NCBI RefSeq assembly: GCF_023343835.1
Contig: NC_064437.1
Location: forward strand, 1,870,001-1,934,000
DNA length: 64,000 nucleotides
Reading direction: 5' to 3'
DNA from: Lagopus muta
Taxonomy: Eukaryota > Chordata > Aves > Galliformes > Phasianidae
The notes under the pieces are model-generated. The model saw nothing but the letters and a program-made list of their open reading frames with translations. It ran no database searches and was not told where the DNA came from. A program made the translations under genes and the position numbers. Below, piece after piece: positions 41,296 through 52,890 of this stretch (position 1 is its first letter; every line of letters begins with the position of its first letter).

Positions 41296-44200
41296 AAAAT
41301 CCACAGCTACTGCAGGGAGCATTTTAACATTTTCTTACAGAGCACACAGAAAAGTCCAGCTTTTTCCTTACCTGGATTGCAAGTAAAATACTACCTACTG
41401 TTTACTGTCCATTTCTCAGGGTTGTAGGGGAAATTTATACATGGCCTCCCACCATACCAATCCACTGCACAAAGGGGAGACCTTCAGATGCTGCACAGCT
41501 TCAAGAAACACCAGCTTTGTTGCCAGGCTCTAAAGGAACTAGAGATCGATGCTGTTTGCCCTGTATATCTTCTGTTTTTAAATGACTCAAATCCTATTTG
41601 CACATTTCCTGTCTAGGGGTCTACTTGCATGGTTTTCCAAATATGTACTTTTTTTTTTTCTATCCAGAAAAATCTCTCTTGGCAAAAACTGTTAACATGT
41701 CTGTATTTGTCCAAGACTTTTGGACATTTATTAGCCAGGTTAGAACAACAGCTCGGTGGTTCCAACCAGCCTGTTGCTTTTCAGCTCTGTACATTCAGAT
41801 GGCTAAAATGAAGGGCAGTATGCAGCAAGTCCTACCTGCTGTAACTGTCCCTGCTTCTTCATCTGAAGAGAAACATGGACATGCTGTAAAGGTGACCCAA
41901 TACTCATCTTCCTCATTCTTCTCTTTCCTATTTGAAAACACGTGCCCACATCTGGCCACATGCCCTGAAAACATTTCCTCCCTACACAGTCACATCCACT
42001 TTTCCTCCTGTTTACACCATTTTCTGCCAGCTTAGTGAGCAAAACTGGCTCATCAACAGGTCAGACACACGCAGGAGCTAACAAAAGTGAAATGGGTGGG
42101 TCTGTCCTTTCCCTCATGGCAAACAGCTTTTAGGTTGACACCATCCGCCCCCTAAATATTTTGAATTGCTCCAGGGATGAACCAGGAATTGAATTCTGCC
42201 CCCAGCAAGGTGTCTGCTGCTTTCTACAAGGTGCTTTGAGCAGCATTATTTTGAAGAGCTGAACAAACAGGCTCAAAGCAGCCTGCGCTGAATAAACACA
42301 CGTTTACAGGCAGCAAGACGAAAAGCACTGGCATGCACACCAGGCTCCTGTATCCATGCAGTTGCTGCAATAGTAGAATAAGGGAGAAACAGTGCAAGAC
42401 CCTTCCTTTTGCACCAGCACAAAACAATCCAGCATCTACAGCACATTCAACTATTGCAGCACGTGCAGCAGCAGCATTTGTATGGTACAGACCTATAATG
42501 TTAAGGCTTGATCGTGGTCTGTAAACTGTCTGCATATTTTCAAAACTGAGTCTAACTACCAGATAAGAAAATAAATACATAAATTATATTGCAAAGAAAT
42601 TGCCTACAAAGCAATGTTTGAAAGGAATATTATTTATATTGCAACGCTGAGCACTCAGAAATTAGGAAATGCCAGATTTATGGCTTCTTGTGCAATTTTC
42701 ATGGCGTGCCTGCTTAGGAAGGCCAACTTCCTTTGGATTCGAGGCCTTGTTAGCATAAACTAACTTGTGCAAAAGCAATTTTAACCTTTTTATCCTATTC
42801 ACTTGATGCCAACTGTTTTTGGAAAAAAGCAGGCCTGTCCGAGGATATTGGGGTTTTGCAAACCTAGTTTGGAATTATTCTGCTTCTGACACCACTTGCT
42901 GCTATACCACAAGATAGTGTCCAGATCACCTGTTTTATTTGTGTCCTAACACGCACATGTTAGTTTGCCTGGATGGGACCTCTGAAATGCTAGCACACAG
43001 GACATACACAGCATTCTGCAGGTGGGACCATGGTGGTTTTACAGATACAGAGCCTCTCCCACCCACAGTATGGCACCTTGGTCAGAGATCTTGTGCTGTT
43101 CCCACTGGGGTCTGCTGCCCTCTGTGCAGCATGAGATCCCAACAGGAGTTACCAAAATGATCTGACTCAATGAAGGTGGCAGTGACCTCCCAGAGGAAGA
43201 ACAACGCTCACTGCTCAGTGAAAAATACTCACATTGCTCTTGCTTACCAATGAACTCTGCACAGATCTCTGAAAATATGACCTTCCACAGCTACAGCTGT
43301 CCTTCCAACTGAAGTTCTTACTGTTCTTCATCCCGCCTTCCAAAAGTCAGCGTCACTGTGTGAAGTCATGTGAAAACCTCACAGTTCAGTTCCATCCTCC
43401 TTTAGGAACATCCTTATCTCACTAGCACACGTTTTTCAAGACAGCACTAACAAGTCAACCTGAATATTATTGCACTGTTAAATCTGCATACTCATCTTTT
43501 TCCATACAAATTCTATGAAAGGATGAAGTAGAAATAAACATGGCACGCGATATTGCAAACACTCTGCCTTTAGGAACATGACATCTTCTCAGAGAGAATC
43601 CCCAGCCCCCTGGGCATCTGCTAGCCCTCCTGGGCAGCTTTTGCTTACAGGTTGGGCAACACTGCACCAAGACCATCTAAAAGAGGGTAAATCTCAACTG
43701 CATTGCCTTTAAGCACAAATTGCCTTTAAGATATATATACATACCCCAGAAGCATTTAAGTTTATTGGAGCATAAAAACACTTCAGAGACAACTAAACAC
43801 GATGTTCAGCGTAACAGCAACAGAACAGCATATAGATTTTGCTTGCTGACCCCAGAGCCGAGCTCAGCTCCTGGCTGCAGGGCCACGTGGGTGATGTGAG
43901 GCTGCCCAGAGCCCATGCAGGCTTTGCACCAGGGAATGAACTCCGATTCGGACTCGGCTCAGATTCTTATCACATTTCCTGTAGCTTGCAGTGAAATTTG
44001 AGAGAAGCAAGGCCTACCAGAGCGGGGTCGTGAACAGTGAAGTCTGTTTAAACAACGTTAGGTTCAGCATAATGATTTTGTGTGATAGCAACGGAAAACA
44101 AGGCAGCAGTCTCTAACAAAAACAAGCCATGACTTCAACAGACTGAGATTTTGTTCTGTTTGCTGCAAACCTAGGTATGAGAAGGTGAATGTAACCAAAG

Positions 44201-44619
44201 CAGTGAAATTTCGGTTAGGAAATACATTCCCTATCTTCTCAGTAGGTCAGCATGGAGAGCTTGGGAAGGGACCCAGAGAGCTGGATGCAGGGCACAGCTG
44301 CCACTCCACACCATCTCATGAGGCTGTGCTCTTCACTGTGGGGTTGACTGAGCCTCAAGCCCAGCCCTGGCAGAACAGGAACTGTCCCACATGATGGCTG
44401 AGGCACCACCAAAGGGCAAATCAACTGCTACCTCCACAGCAGCCACCTCCTCAGGGCACTGCCCTGAGGCAACCGCCCTAACTGCCCTCCCTGGTGCAAC
44501 TTCCCGCCCTGAGGTAACAACTGGGCGCCATGTTGTGCCACTGGGCTGTCATGGCTGCCTGTTTCCCTGTGACCAGACGCACTGTCTCCAGATCTCCGCT
44601 CTCGTCCTTGTCTGAGGGA

Positions 44620-44825
44620 GCACTCCAACTCTCATCTCCTACCCTTCTCACACAACACACCGGTGTGTCTCTTCCTCCACAGCCCCTCTGTCGCCATCTC
44701 CCCCCACCTCCTCCACATGCCTCTCTGCCTTGCTGCCTCCCCACTTCTCCCTTAGCCCTCGCAGCCCCCTCACAACATCCCAGCCCTCAGCTCCTTCTTT
44801 TCTCCACACTCACCCTGTATTACCA
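44620..44825 (+). repeat. Pyrimidine-biased segment
   Basis: This is about 200 bases strongly enriched in C and T on the given strand, including a perfect 14-base palindrome ACACACCGGTGTGT at 44655-44668. The 122-codon plus frame across it is rich in Ser, Pro and Leu because of this composition, so I do not call it a gene. Confidence 0.6.
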
Positions 44826-46344
44826 TCACAAAGAGACACTCTTCTACGGCTCTTCACGTTCACAGCAGGCTGTTACCAGTAGGAGGGAAAGTAGGTAACT
44901 GCTATCTTCATTCCTGAGCCAAATTAAGCACATCAGACCACCTGGGCTGCAGAGAACAGGCGCAGCGCTGGCCCCACAGGAGATCCAGCCCCTGCCTCGT
45001 GCAGAGCTCAGACCTGGCTGCAAGAAAGGCCGTGTTGCAGCCAACAACAGGAAATAACAACAAGCACTTGTTTTCTGCCCTTAAAACAGGATGCTCTCCA
45101 TACGTATGGCAGCAGGTGATCTCACTTAGGGGCTCTTTTCTCCAAGGACGGGCTGTTCTTGTGGTCCTGGTGCAGCTGGGCTCCCTGCTTGGTAGGGTCA
45201 TCCTGCAACAGCACTGGGAGCTCTGCATCTGCCCAAATATGCTCGCCTATGTTTACATGGAGGGTGACTGGAAATAAATGTTATTCTGGTTCCCGTTGGT
45301 TACTGTTTCAAAATATTACTAGATTTTTATTTTTTAAACTGTGGAAATAAATACCCCAAATATTTGAGTGTGTATAGATACACGTACCCACACATATAAA
45401 CAAGCATATGCGCACTGTACTCCAAGCACCAGCTGCGTGCTGCAAAATATACCAAAAAATAACGTCTTCTTATGAATCTAATAGATACTTCTGTTCTGTT
45501 TTAAATTCCTCTGAAGACGGAAAAAAATAACCCAATTTCATACAGACTGCAGCATGGGAGAACATTCCTTTATACCCAGAGGTCAAAGCTCATTAATCAA
45601 CTGCTGTTATTTCCCTCTGCAGGAGCAGATAAACCACAAGTGTTAGGGTACAAATCAGAAAATGAGGGCAGTACCAGGTTGCCAGTTTGAATAGTTATGA
45701 CATTCCAAAATGTGTTGCACTGTTAAATGGGAAATAAGGGACACCACAGATGCTTCTAATAATTCCAGTTTCAAGTCAGTTTTCCCTCCTTTGTCTTAAA
45801 AAGCTTTTGATGTGTAGTCACAATATTGTCTCTCTCTCTGTTTTTAATAATTTTATATTACCTCAGCAATATAACTGTCCTGAAATATACTGAACTTTAA
45901 TCTCTGAGAGATCAAACAGGAAGAAATACGACGGGATAGAGAGTGACTGAGTTGGGGGCAATATTCTCTCCCCCTATAAAAGAAAGCCCACAGCTAGATA
46001 AAAATTGCTTCTCGGATTCCACAAACGTCACATCTTTAAGAGAGGATTTCAGGCCCACAGAGAGAGCAGACTTGGGGCGACAGAAAAAAAAACAACACAG
46101 AGCCATTGAAGATGCAGCCAAAAGCAAGCATGCTCTCCCGGAACTTGAGGATGTGGTTTGTGTGACTACATGCTGTAAGATTGGTCCCAGCACCCTCAGA
46201 CCTCCTCCATTTAGCACTGCAACAGCCGAGAATCATTTGGCTACTGCCCTTTCACTGGAATAAACGTGCTGGCTCTGTCTCAAGCAAAAGAAATATCTGG
46301 GACAAAGGTATGAGTTTACATACCACGAAGACATTGTGATGTCT

Positions 46345-46366
46345 GGGGGGGGGGAGAAGGGGGGAG
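46345..46366 (+). repeat. G-run cluster, possible G-quadruplex
   Basis: A run of ten G, then agaa, then six G, gives enough guanine for a four-tract quadruplex. It lies in intergenic sequence, and the run length may also be uncertain in the assembly. Confidence 0.6.
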
Positions 46367-49300
46367 CGAATTTAAGCCAGTATCAGCACACAGATCCGAT
46401 GGGGCACAAATGAGGTGCTCCAAGGAGTCACTTCAGAACACAGCCAGTTTCCCTCCAAAAGGCTTTTGTTCTCCGTGAGCTGAGCTTCCAGCAGACAGAA
46501 GCCCAGCTTCCCTGATTTTCCACTGAGGTTCTCCAGAGGAACCAGAGGCGGTGAAATGCAGCTCTGCATGTCTGCTCACTCTATTCCCTGACCACAGAAT
46601 GATGAATTCCTATTCTAAAGAAATACTGGTTAAAATATATTGTGACATACAGTGGAGATGGTGGGGTTTTTTCCTGGCAAATAATAACAGTGCTGCAATA
46701 AACAGTGTACTAAAAAGAAGACTCTTTTTGGTTTATCGTTAGCACCTTGGAACTAAAGCCAATTTAATCTCTTTTGAAAAAATATGTGAATGTCTCTTTT
46801 GGCTGCCTTGGGAACCTGCTTTATAACAATCCGTACATATGCATCAAAACTGTTTATGAACTTTCCCAAATGTACAGCTTGAAGCTTCAGGCTTTTATCG
46901 ACTTCATTAAAATCCCTAAAGACTCCAGAAGCTAAAAACACTGATTCAGACACCGCTAAAATCAGTGCAAAGACTGCTATGGATGCTTCCACAAGGAACA
47001 TTGAGAAGCTTGTTTTCTGCAAGTGGTATCACCACCACATGTAAGTGGTTCTTGCTCACCACCTGCAGCTCTGCAACGTTCATTAATTTCTAATTAATAC
47101 ATATAATTTGCAAGCAGTTGTTGTACTCTCTTCTTGCATGAGGGTCATAAAGTCCCAGCTACCTTAGTGCTATGCACTGATTGTAAGGGCATACTGAAAA
47201 GAGATCCTGCCAACGAGCCAAATCCCTTCTGATAAGTACACTAACTGGAGCCAATAGATATGGAAGGCACTCGTTTCATAGAAATGGTCCATAGGGAGCA
47301 GCATGTGTTTGTACTTCAGATAGTTTTCGTATTGCCTGCCATACTGTCAGGAGTGTTTTGAGTTAGGTGGACATTTTAAAGTTCTTCTGGTGAACGTAGG
47401 TTACAGAACAATATTGGAACAATAAGCAAATGTAATAGAGTATTTCCAAGCCTGAAACTTTCTTGGATATCCTTATTCATGCAAAGCAAATAATAGATTC
47501 CTTTTTGACAATTTCTCATGCTCTGGATAAACATGTACTGGTATTTCTGAGTTTCCCAGCTCAAATTTCCACACAAGTACTTCTCTGCCTTACCTTCTGC
47601 TTTCAATCCAGATGATGCAGAAACCCTCTATAATAGCTCCTTTGTGGGAACAAAGGATACAAATCTTCATTTCAGCCTCCACATTTTGGTCTTTAAATCA
47701 GAAAATATTTATTCTCTTTTAATGAAATATAAGCTAACCCGGAGAGGATGAGATTCTCCAGATTGAAGGCTTACTGATCAGTGTTTATTCAGAGTTTTAC
47801 TTCCAAACCTCTAGAGCTCTCAATCCATTATTACATTTCCAAGTCTTGGCTGTCCTATCGCTTTGAAGGAAGAAGGGAAGATGATTCTAGCATTTAGCAA
47901 CAGCAATCTGGAAAATTTCCTCTTCCTTCTTTTGCCATTAAAATAGCTTTCATCTGTAGGTCTGCATTCCCACCTGAGGAACAATTTCTTAATTTCTGGC
48001 AGGATCTCTTCTTTACATTATCTAATCGGTTTCTAGAAGATGGTTTTTTTTTTCTCCCTCTCTCTGTGATGAATTCCTGCCTCTCTGCTCTAGCATTTGT
48101 TCCCTTAGCAGCATTTGTGAGCCAAGACCGTGATTTCAGCCTCAGTCAACAAACTTCAACCACTGAGAGAGAGAGGAGGGCAGGAAGAGGTCCTCATAAG
48201 AGGTTTCAGGTGCATTGTGCAGTGCTGGCTTCCAGCTCCTAACTGTGAGTCTAAAAATATTTTAACCTTAAGGATACAGCTTGCTTTGAAACAAAGGGGA
48301 ACAAAGCTGAACTGAACTGTGAGTGAGCTTTTGTGTTTGAACATAAAACCACAAGGTGTGTCAGGGACTATTCCCACTGCTGCTCCACTAAGCATTAGGT
48401 TACTGCTTTCCTACTCAGGTGATTAAAGTATGCAAATTCACAGCTGTGCCCACATAGATAAGACGCAGTCCTGTGGGAGCTGAGCATGCACAGCACTGAT
48501 GTAAGCGTGGTTTGGCTCCAGCGTGCCTCATTCTTGTCTTTGGCATCACGTCCAGCATGTTCAAATTTGTCCCAGTGGGTCAGATAAGCCTTGCTGTTCC
48601 ATCCAGCAGAGGCCAGCTGCTCAGGTGCCTATGAGCTGGTTCTGCTGCTGCCTCCTCCAGCCTGCGAAGGTTCAAAGAGGGCCTCCTGGAGATACTTGCA
48701 TTTTCTTCATACATTTATTGACAGCAAATACCTTGGTATCGCTGACCGTGATCTATCAAGATCCTTTTCAGCAGTGTTTTCCCACATACATCATGTCATC
48801 CATGATGCAGAGATTCTTTCTTCTCCACTGACTTCATTTTCAGCATGTACTTTACTGAAACTTTTGCATAACCACATAACCTGAGGACCACAAACCTGTC
48901 TGGCTGCACAGAGTTTCTTCTTTTTCTCAAGCATGATACGTACAAAGTGGCAGGCTAACTTTCGAGTTGGAAACTTCAGTCCTTATAGGGATAGGCTAAG
49001 GAAGCTCATCATAAAACACAGGTGAAAGAAATCATTTTTCTTTCCCAGTGTACTTCATGCTTAGGATGCAAAATAATTGTACATCCACTTGAAAGAGTAC
49101 GCAGCAGGAACACAAAAAAAATGCTTCAAGAGTGACAATACAGATACTGTTCACTGAACAAGACACGAGTGAGTGCCACAGAGATGTGGATATGAGTGAG
49201 AAGGAGCAATTCTCCAGCCACCGCTCACTTAAGAGCTAATGGGTTTGAGAAAAAAACACCTCATCAGTTCCTGTAAAACACTTCTGTTCAAAAGTAAGTT

Positions 49301-49919
49301 TTTAGCATTTGGGAGTCTGGTAACCTGACACAGACACAGAAGTTAATAAGATGTAATTATTGTCTGAATCTTCAGTCAAAATTAAATTTTACCTAACACG
49401 TAACATGTTTTCATTACTGATACAGATCTAAATTTGAACCACATGGAAGCTGACATCTCAGATTCATGAAGTATTCAGAAGTCAGAAAAAGTCCTTGCTG
49501 TATAATTACTGATCTTAACCTGCAAGTACAGCTTTGTGCCTGTGCAACAGAGGCAGCCTGGCAGCTCCAGATCCAGCTGCAATGCAGTGCACCAGGCGAG
49601 CTCACACCACGCAGCAGGACATACAGCTTAGGTACGGGTGCCTGGTAACGGGCTACACTGCACCTACAAGATCACAGCATTGGCAGCATCCTTCTCACAG
49701 TGCATCCATGCTATCCCTCTTCTTCTGTCAGCTCTGCATGGTCAAGCATTCATCTTAGCTTAAGACTGCAGATATTATTGGCAGAACTCCGTGGCTGGCT
49801 CGAGTGAGCCTTTGGGCAGCCTCCCATCCAAGCACATTTGATCTTGCTGTAAATACAAAACTTCTCATACATCTTTTACCAAAATTGAGGATATACTGAT
49901 ATGATTATGTTAATACAAC

Positions 49920-51465
49920 GTTTTAATAAACAGCAGCATAAAATAATCAGTGTTTAATATCATCTCTGGCATGTGAAATACAAAAATGCACATATCTTCG
50001 TTATAAAATAGCCTTTGTTATTACATTTTCATGCTTGCCTAATTGAAATGCCCGTAATTAATAAATCAATCGTCAAGTAATACAGTGATTAAACGCATGC
50101 AGTGAAAACAAAGAAAAATATTTGTATAAGGTAGTGGCTGAATATCACCATAATATATTTCAAGAACATCTACATCAGGGTAAAAATAAAAAGAAACAGA
50201 CCAAGATATAAAATGCAGAGATGTATTTTCACTTCTGCTGTACAAAACATCATCACACTTTTGTGCAAAAAGATAAAAATAAAGTCATATTATACAACAT
50301 TGTCAACTGAGCAAAGATTGTTTCCATTGTGTACAATAAAAAATACGATTCAGTACAAAAGAGAGACTGCGAAAAGTCGTTAAGGTACACAGCACTTCTG
50401 TAACTCATTAAAGTGGTTTCAAATGAATATTGTAGATTGCTCATACCTGAATACATTTTAGTAATTAATGCATGTCATGTTTCTAGGATGAAAATGAATT
50501 CACATTATTAGAATTGACCGTAAATTGCTATCAACGGATCTGCTGCCTGATGGAATGCGAGTTTCCCTTCTTTCAGGGTTACTGGAGTCATAGTCACTGA
50601 AATTACGTATTGATCTGAAACAATAAATATTACTGGGAAAAACTGTCATATATAAAACTGTGGTTTGGAGCCTTTCCATTAAACAGTTGCATAGCAACAA
50701 AAGGATACACAATTTCCACTTTATCTACCTATAAAAATTATGAAATGTTGTCTTTCAAGAAGTTGATTCAGGTTCTGAAATTAAAGCACTTTAATTTCAT
50801 TTCCTTTAAGGCAATTTCTTACAACTCCAGCCATCTTCAGCAGCCAATAGCAGATGGTTTTCTCAAGCTGATAACTCAAGCTATTGTGGCGTGTGAAACG
50901 CCCTTTTTGGCCTGAATCTGGACTCAGACTCCCAACGTAACACAAGACCAAAATCCTACCTGAAGGAATTTATCCAGCTCTCAGTTCGCATACTTGAAAC
51001 ATAATCCTCGACTGCAAATATTTTAACTAGCTATTGGAACTGAAATTGCACACCCAGTAGATCGCCGAATATTTGCATCTCCTAAAAAAAGAGACAAATA
51101 TTAAAATACGTTTTCAGCATTAAAAAATTCCTGTGATTTAAACCACATCAGAGGCTTAACAAGCTGTGAAAAAGCGTATGATAAAATGTTCTTGCTTCAA
51201 AAAAATTCCCCCTTCCCCTCTTGGAGCTGTCGGTGGCACTTGGAGAAACAATGCGTCCATTCACAAAGCTGAGTATTCATACCACAAGGATCTTTGTCTG
51301 GTTGCTCTGCCCATCCTGTTAAGCAGTTAAACTTCACAGAAGATACTTGCTGCGATGTCTGTTAAACAACCAGAAGAATCTTTAATAAAATATTTGAATA
51401 TAAATCTTTTCTACTACTTTCTAGTTTGTATCGTAAATAGTTATATTTACAAAGGCCTCACTTAT
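49920..51465 (-). other. ROR1: Presumed ROR1 3' UTR and downstream sequence, end not defined
   Basis: This AT-rich sequence follows the ROR1 stop codon directly and has no convincing open frame. I looked for AATAAA on the minus strand (TTTATT on the given strand) and found none between 49920 and 51465. The variant ATTAAA (given as TTTAAT) occurs at 51381-51386, 50790-50795, 49922-49927 and 49953-49958. Any of these could mark cleavage, so the boundary given is a guess bracketed by the lowest cluster. Calling this UTR is an inference from position only. Confidence 0.35.
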
Positions 51466-52890
51466 TTACAATTCAGCTGAAATCATAGATTCATTAGGTC
51501 CGTGGATGCTCGAGTCTCCTAGTAGGGAGGACTGCTTCGAGTCAATTTTGTACGGTTTTTGAGTTTTGTTTCCAAAAACGGTTATACCGATTCCGCCCGG
51601 GTGACTGGGGATCGACATATGGGACAGCAAAGGGATGTTTGCCTCCTGGTTGGATCCTGACGATGGCAAACTTGTGACGTGACCCGTGCTCGTGGATCCG
51701 CTGGCACTGCTGGGAGATCGGCTCTTTGGAGGAGGACAGTGCTGGATGACCCTGGGCGGGCCCTGCGGCTGGTAGTGGGCGGCTGGGAAAGCGGCATAGC
51801 CTGCAGGAATCGGGTACCCGTTGATCGGGATGTATCGCTGGTTTTGAGGTAAGGGCGGCCCTATGAACCCGGCGATTTGGCCTTGCGCTATGCCTTGTGC
51901 TGGAAACATGTAGTTAGGGTACCTGGGATTACTCAGGTTACTGACGGGGCTTGCGCTGAGGGAAGTTGTCTGAGTGGTGGCGTTCCCACCTGAGGGGGTG
52001 GTAGAACTAGTGTGGCTTGACAGGCCCTCCCAGGAGCGCAGCCTGGCGTGGATTTCTTTGAATCGCGGCCTCCGAGAGGGCAGGTCGTGCCAGCACTCCG
52101 TCATCAGGCTGTACATTCGAGGAGGGCAGTCTTCAGAGCAAGGCAGCAGCTGTCGTTTCCTGATCATCTCTATGACTTCTTGATTGCTAAATCCGTAATA
52201 CGGTTGAAGTCCAAAGCTGAATATCTCCCATAAAACAACTCCGAATGACCAAATATCTGAATCAGAAGAGAACTTGCCGTACATTATCGCCTCCGGTGGC
52301 ATCCAGCGAATCGGCAAAAGAGATTTGTTTTGAACTCTGTAATAATCTGCTGAGTAGATTTCTCTTGAGAGTCCAAGGTCTGATATTTTCACGTGAAGCT
52401 GTTCTCCAATTAAAATGTTACGAGTCGCAAGATCTTTATGGACAAAGAAATGGCTTGATAAGTATTCCATCCCTGCTGCAATCTGGACTGCAATATGCAG
52501 GAAATCCCCGTGGTCCAGGCTGGATTTTACAGTTCCATCCTCATCGCTGCTACACCCAACATCTGAGTGTGGTGATCTCATGATGAGGAACTCGTGCAGG
52601 TCTCCTTGGTTCATGTACTCGAAGAGCATGCAGACAGGCTGCTCCTGGGTCACCACACCTAAGAGGCAAACGATGTTAGGGTGGTGGAGCTCGGCCATAA
52701 GAGATGCTTCTTGCTGGAACTCTGCCCACTGCTGGGGGTTGTTAAAGTCTTTCAGTGTCTTGATTGCAATGAGCTGAGCGTGGTCCATGCCTGGAAGGTA
52801 GAGGTGTCCCTTGTAGATTTTGCCGAAAGCACATTCACCCAGTTCTTCCATGAAACGAACAGCAGAGAGAGGCAACTCCTTAGCCTTGCT
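51466..52890 (-). CDS. ROR1: ROR1 exon 9: pseudokinase domain and C-terminal tail (last coding exon)
   Basis: This exon encodes 474 residues plus the stop and carries the whole cytoplasmic kinase-like domain and tail of ROR1, a membrane receptor for Wnt5a-type ligands. Seen: an acceptor ending tctttcccag just above 52890, phase 0, and a first residue run SKAKELPL. Counting from there, the glycine loop is [11 protein letters not shown] (about residues 18-28), the ATP-site lysine is in IAIK (44), the catalytic loop is HKDLATRN (151-158), DLG replaces DFG (171-173), an activation-loop YY follows (183-184), and the kinase fold ends near residue 290. The tail has a Ser/Thr-rich segment, a proline-rich segment and a second Ser/Thr-rich segment, and ends ESMISAEL. 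From family knowledge this layout and C-terminus identify ROR1 rather than ROR2. The first seven residues of the open frame above 52890 are intronic. No frameshift or internal stop is present. Confidence 0.98.
   Translation of the reverse strand, partial: SKAKELPLSAVRFMEELGECAFGKIYKGHLYLPGMDHAQLIAIKTLKDFNNPQQWAEFQQEASLMAELHHPNIVCLLGVVTQEQPVCMLFEYMNQGDLHEFLIMRSPHSDVGCSSDEDGTVKSSLDHGDFLHIAVQIAAGMEYLSSHFFVHKDLATRNILIGEQLHVKISDLGLSREIYSADYYRVQNKSLLPIRWMPPEAIMYGKFSSDSDIWSFGVVLWEIFSFGLQPYYGFSNQEVIEMIRKRQLLPCSEDCPPRMYSLMTECWHDLPSRRPRFKEIHARLRSWEGLSSHTSSTTPSGGNATTQTTSLSASPVSNLSNPRYPNYMFPAQGIAQGQIAGFIGPPLPQNQRYIPINGYPIPAGYAAFPAAHYQPQGPPRVIQHCPPPKSRSPSSASGSTSTGHVTSLPSSGSNQEANIPLLSHMSIPSHPGGIGITVFGNKTQKPYKIDSKQSSLLGDSSIHGPNESMISAEL

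Larger units (their letters stand above)
41296..49919. other. Intergenic sequence downstream of ROR1
   Basis: Nothing coding is recognised. It contains the pyrimidine-biased segment and the G-run cluster. Part of the right end may still belong to a long ROR1 3' UTR. Confidence 0.6.

Noticed and set aside
44391-44405. ccaccaaagggc as a CTCF motif
   Set aside because: It lacks the nearly invariant G at core position 7, and the flanks do not fit.
51582-52583. Open frames on both strands overlapping the kinase exon
   Set aside because: These are shadows of the ROR1 coding frame, with no independent support.
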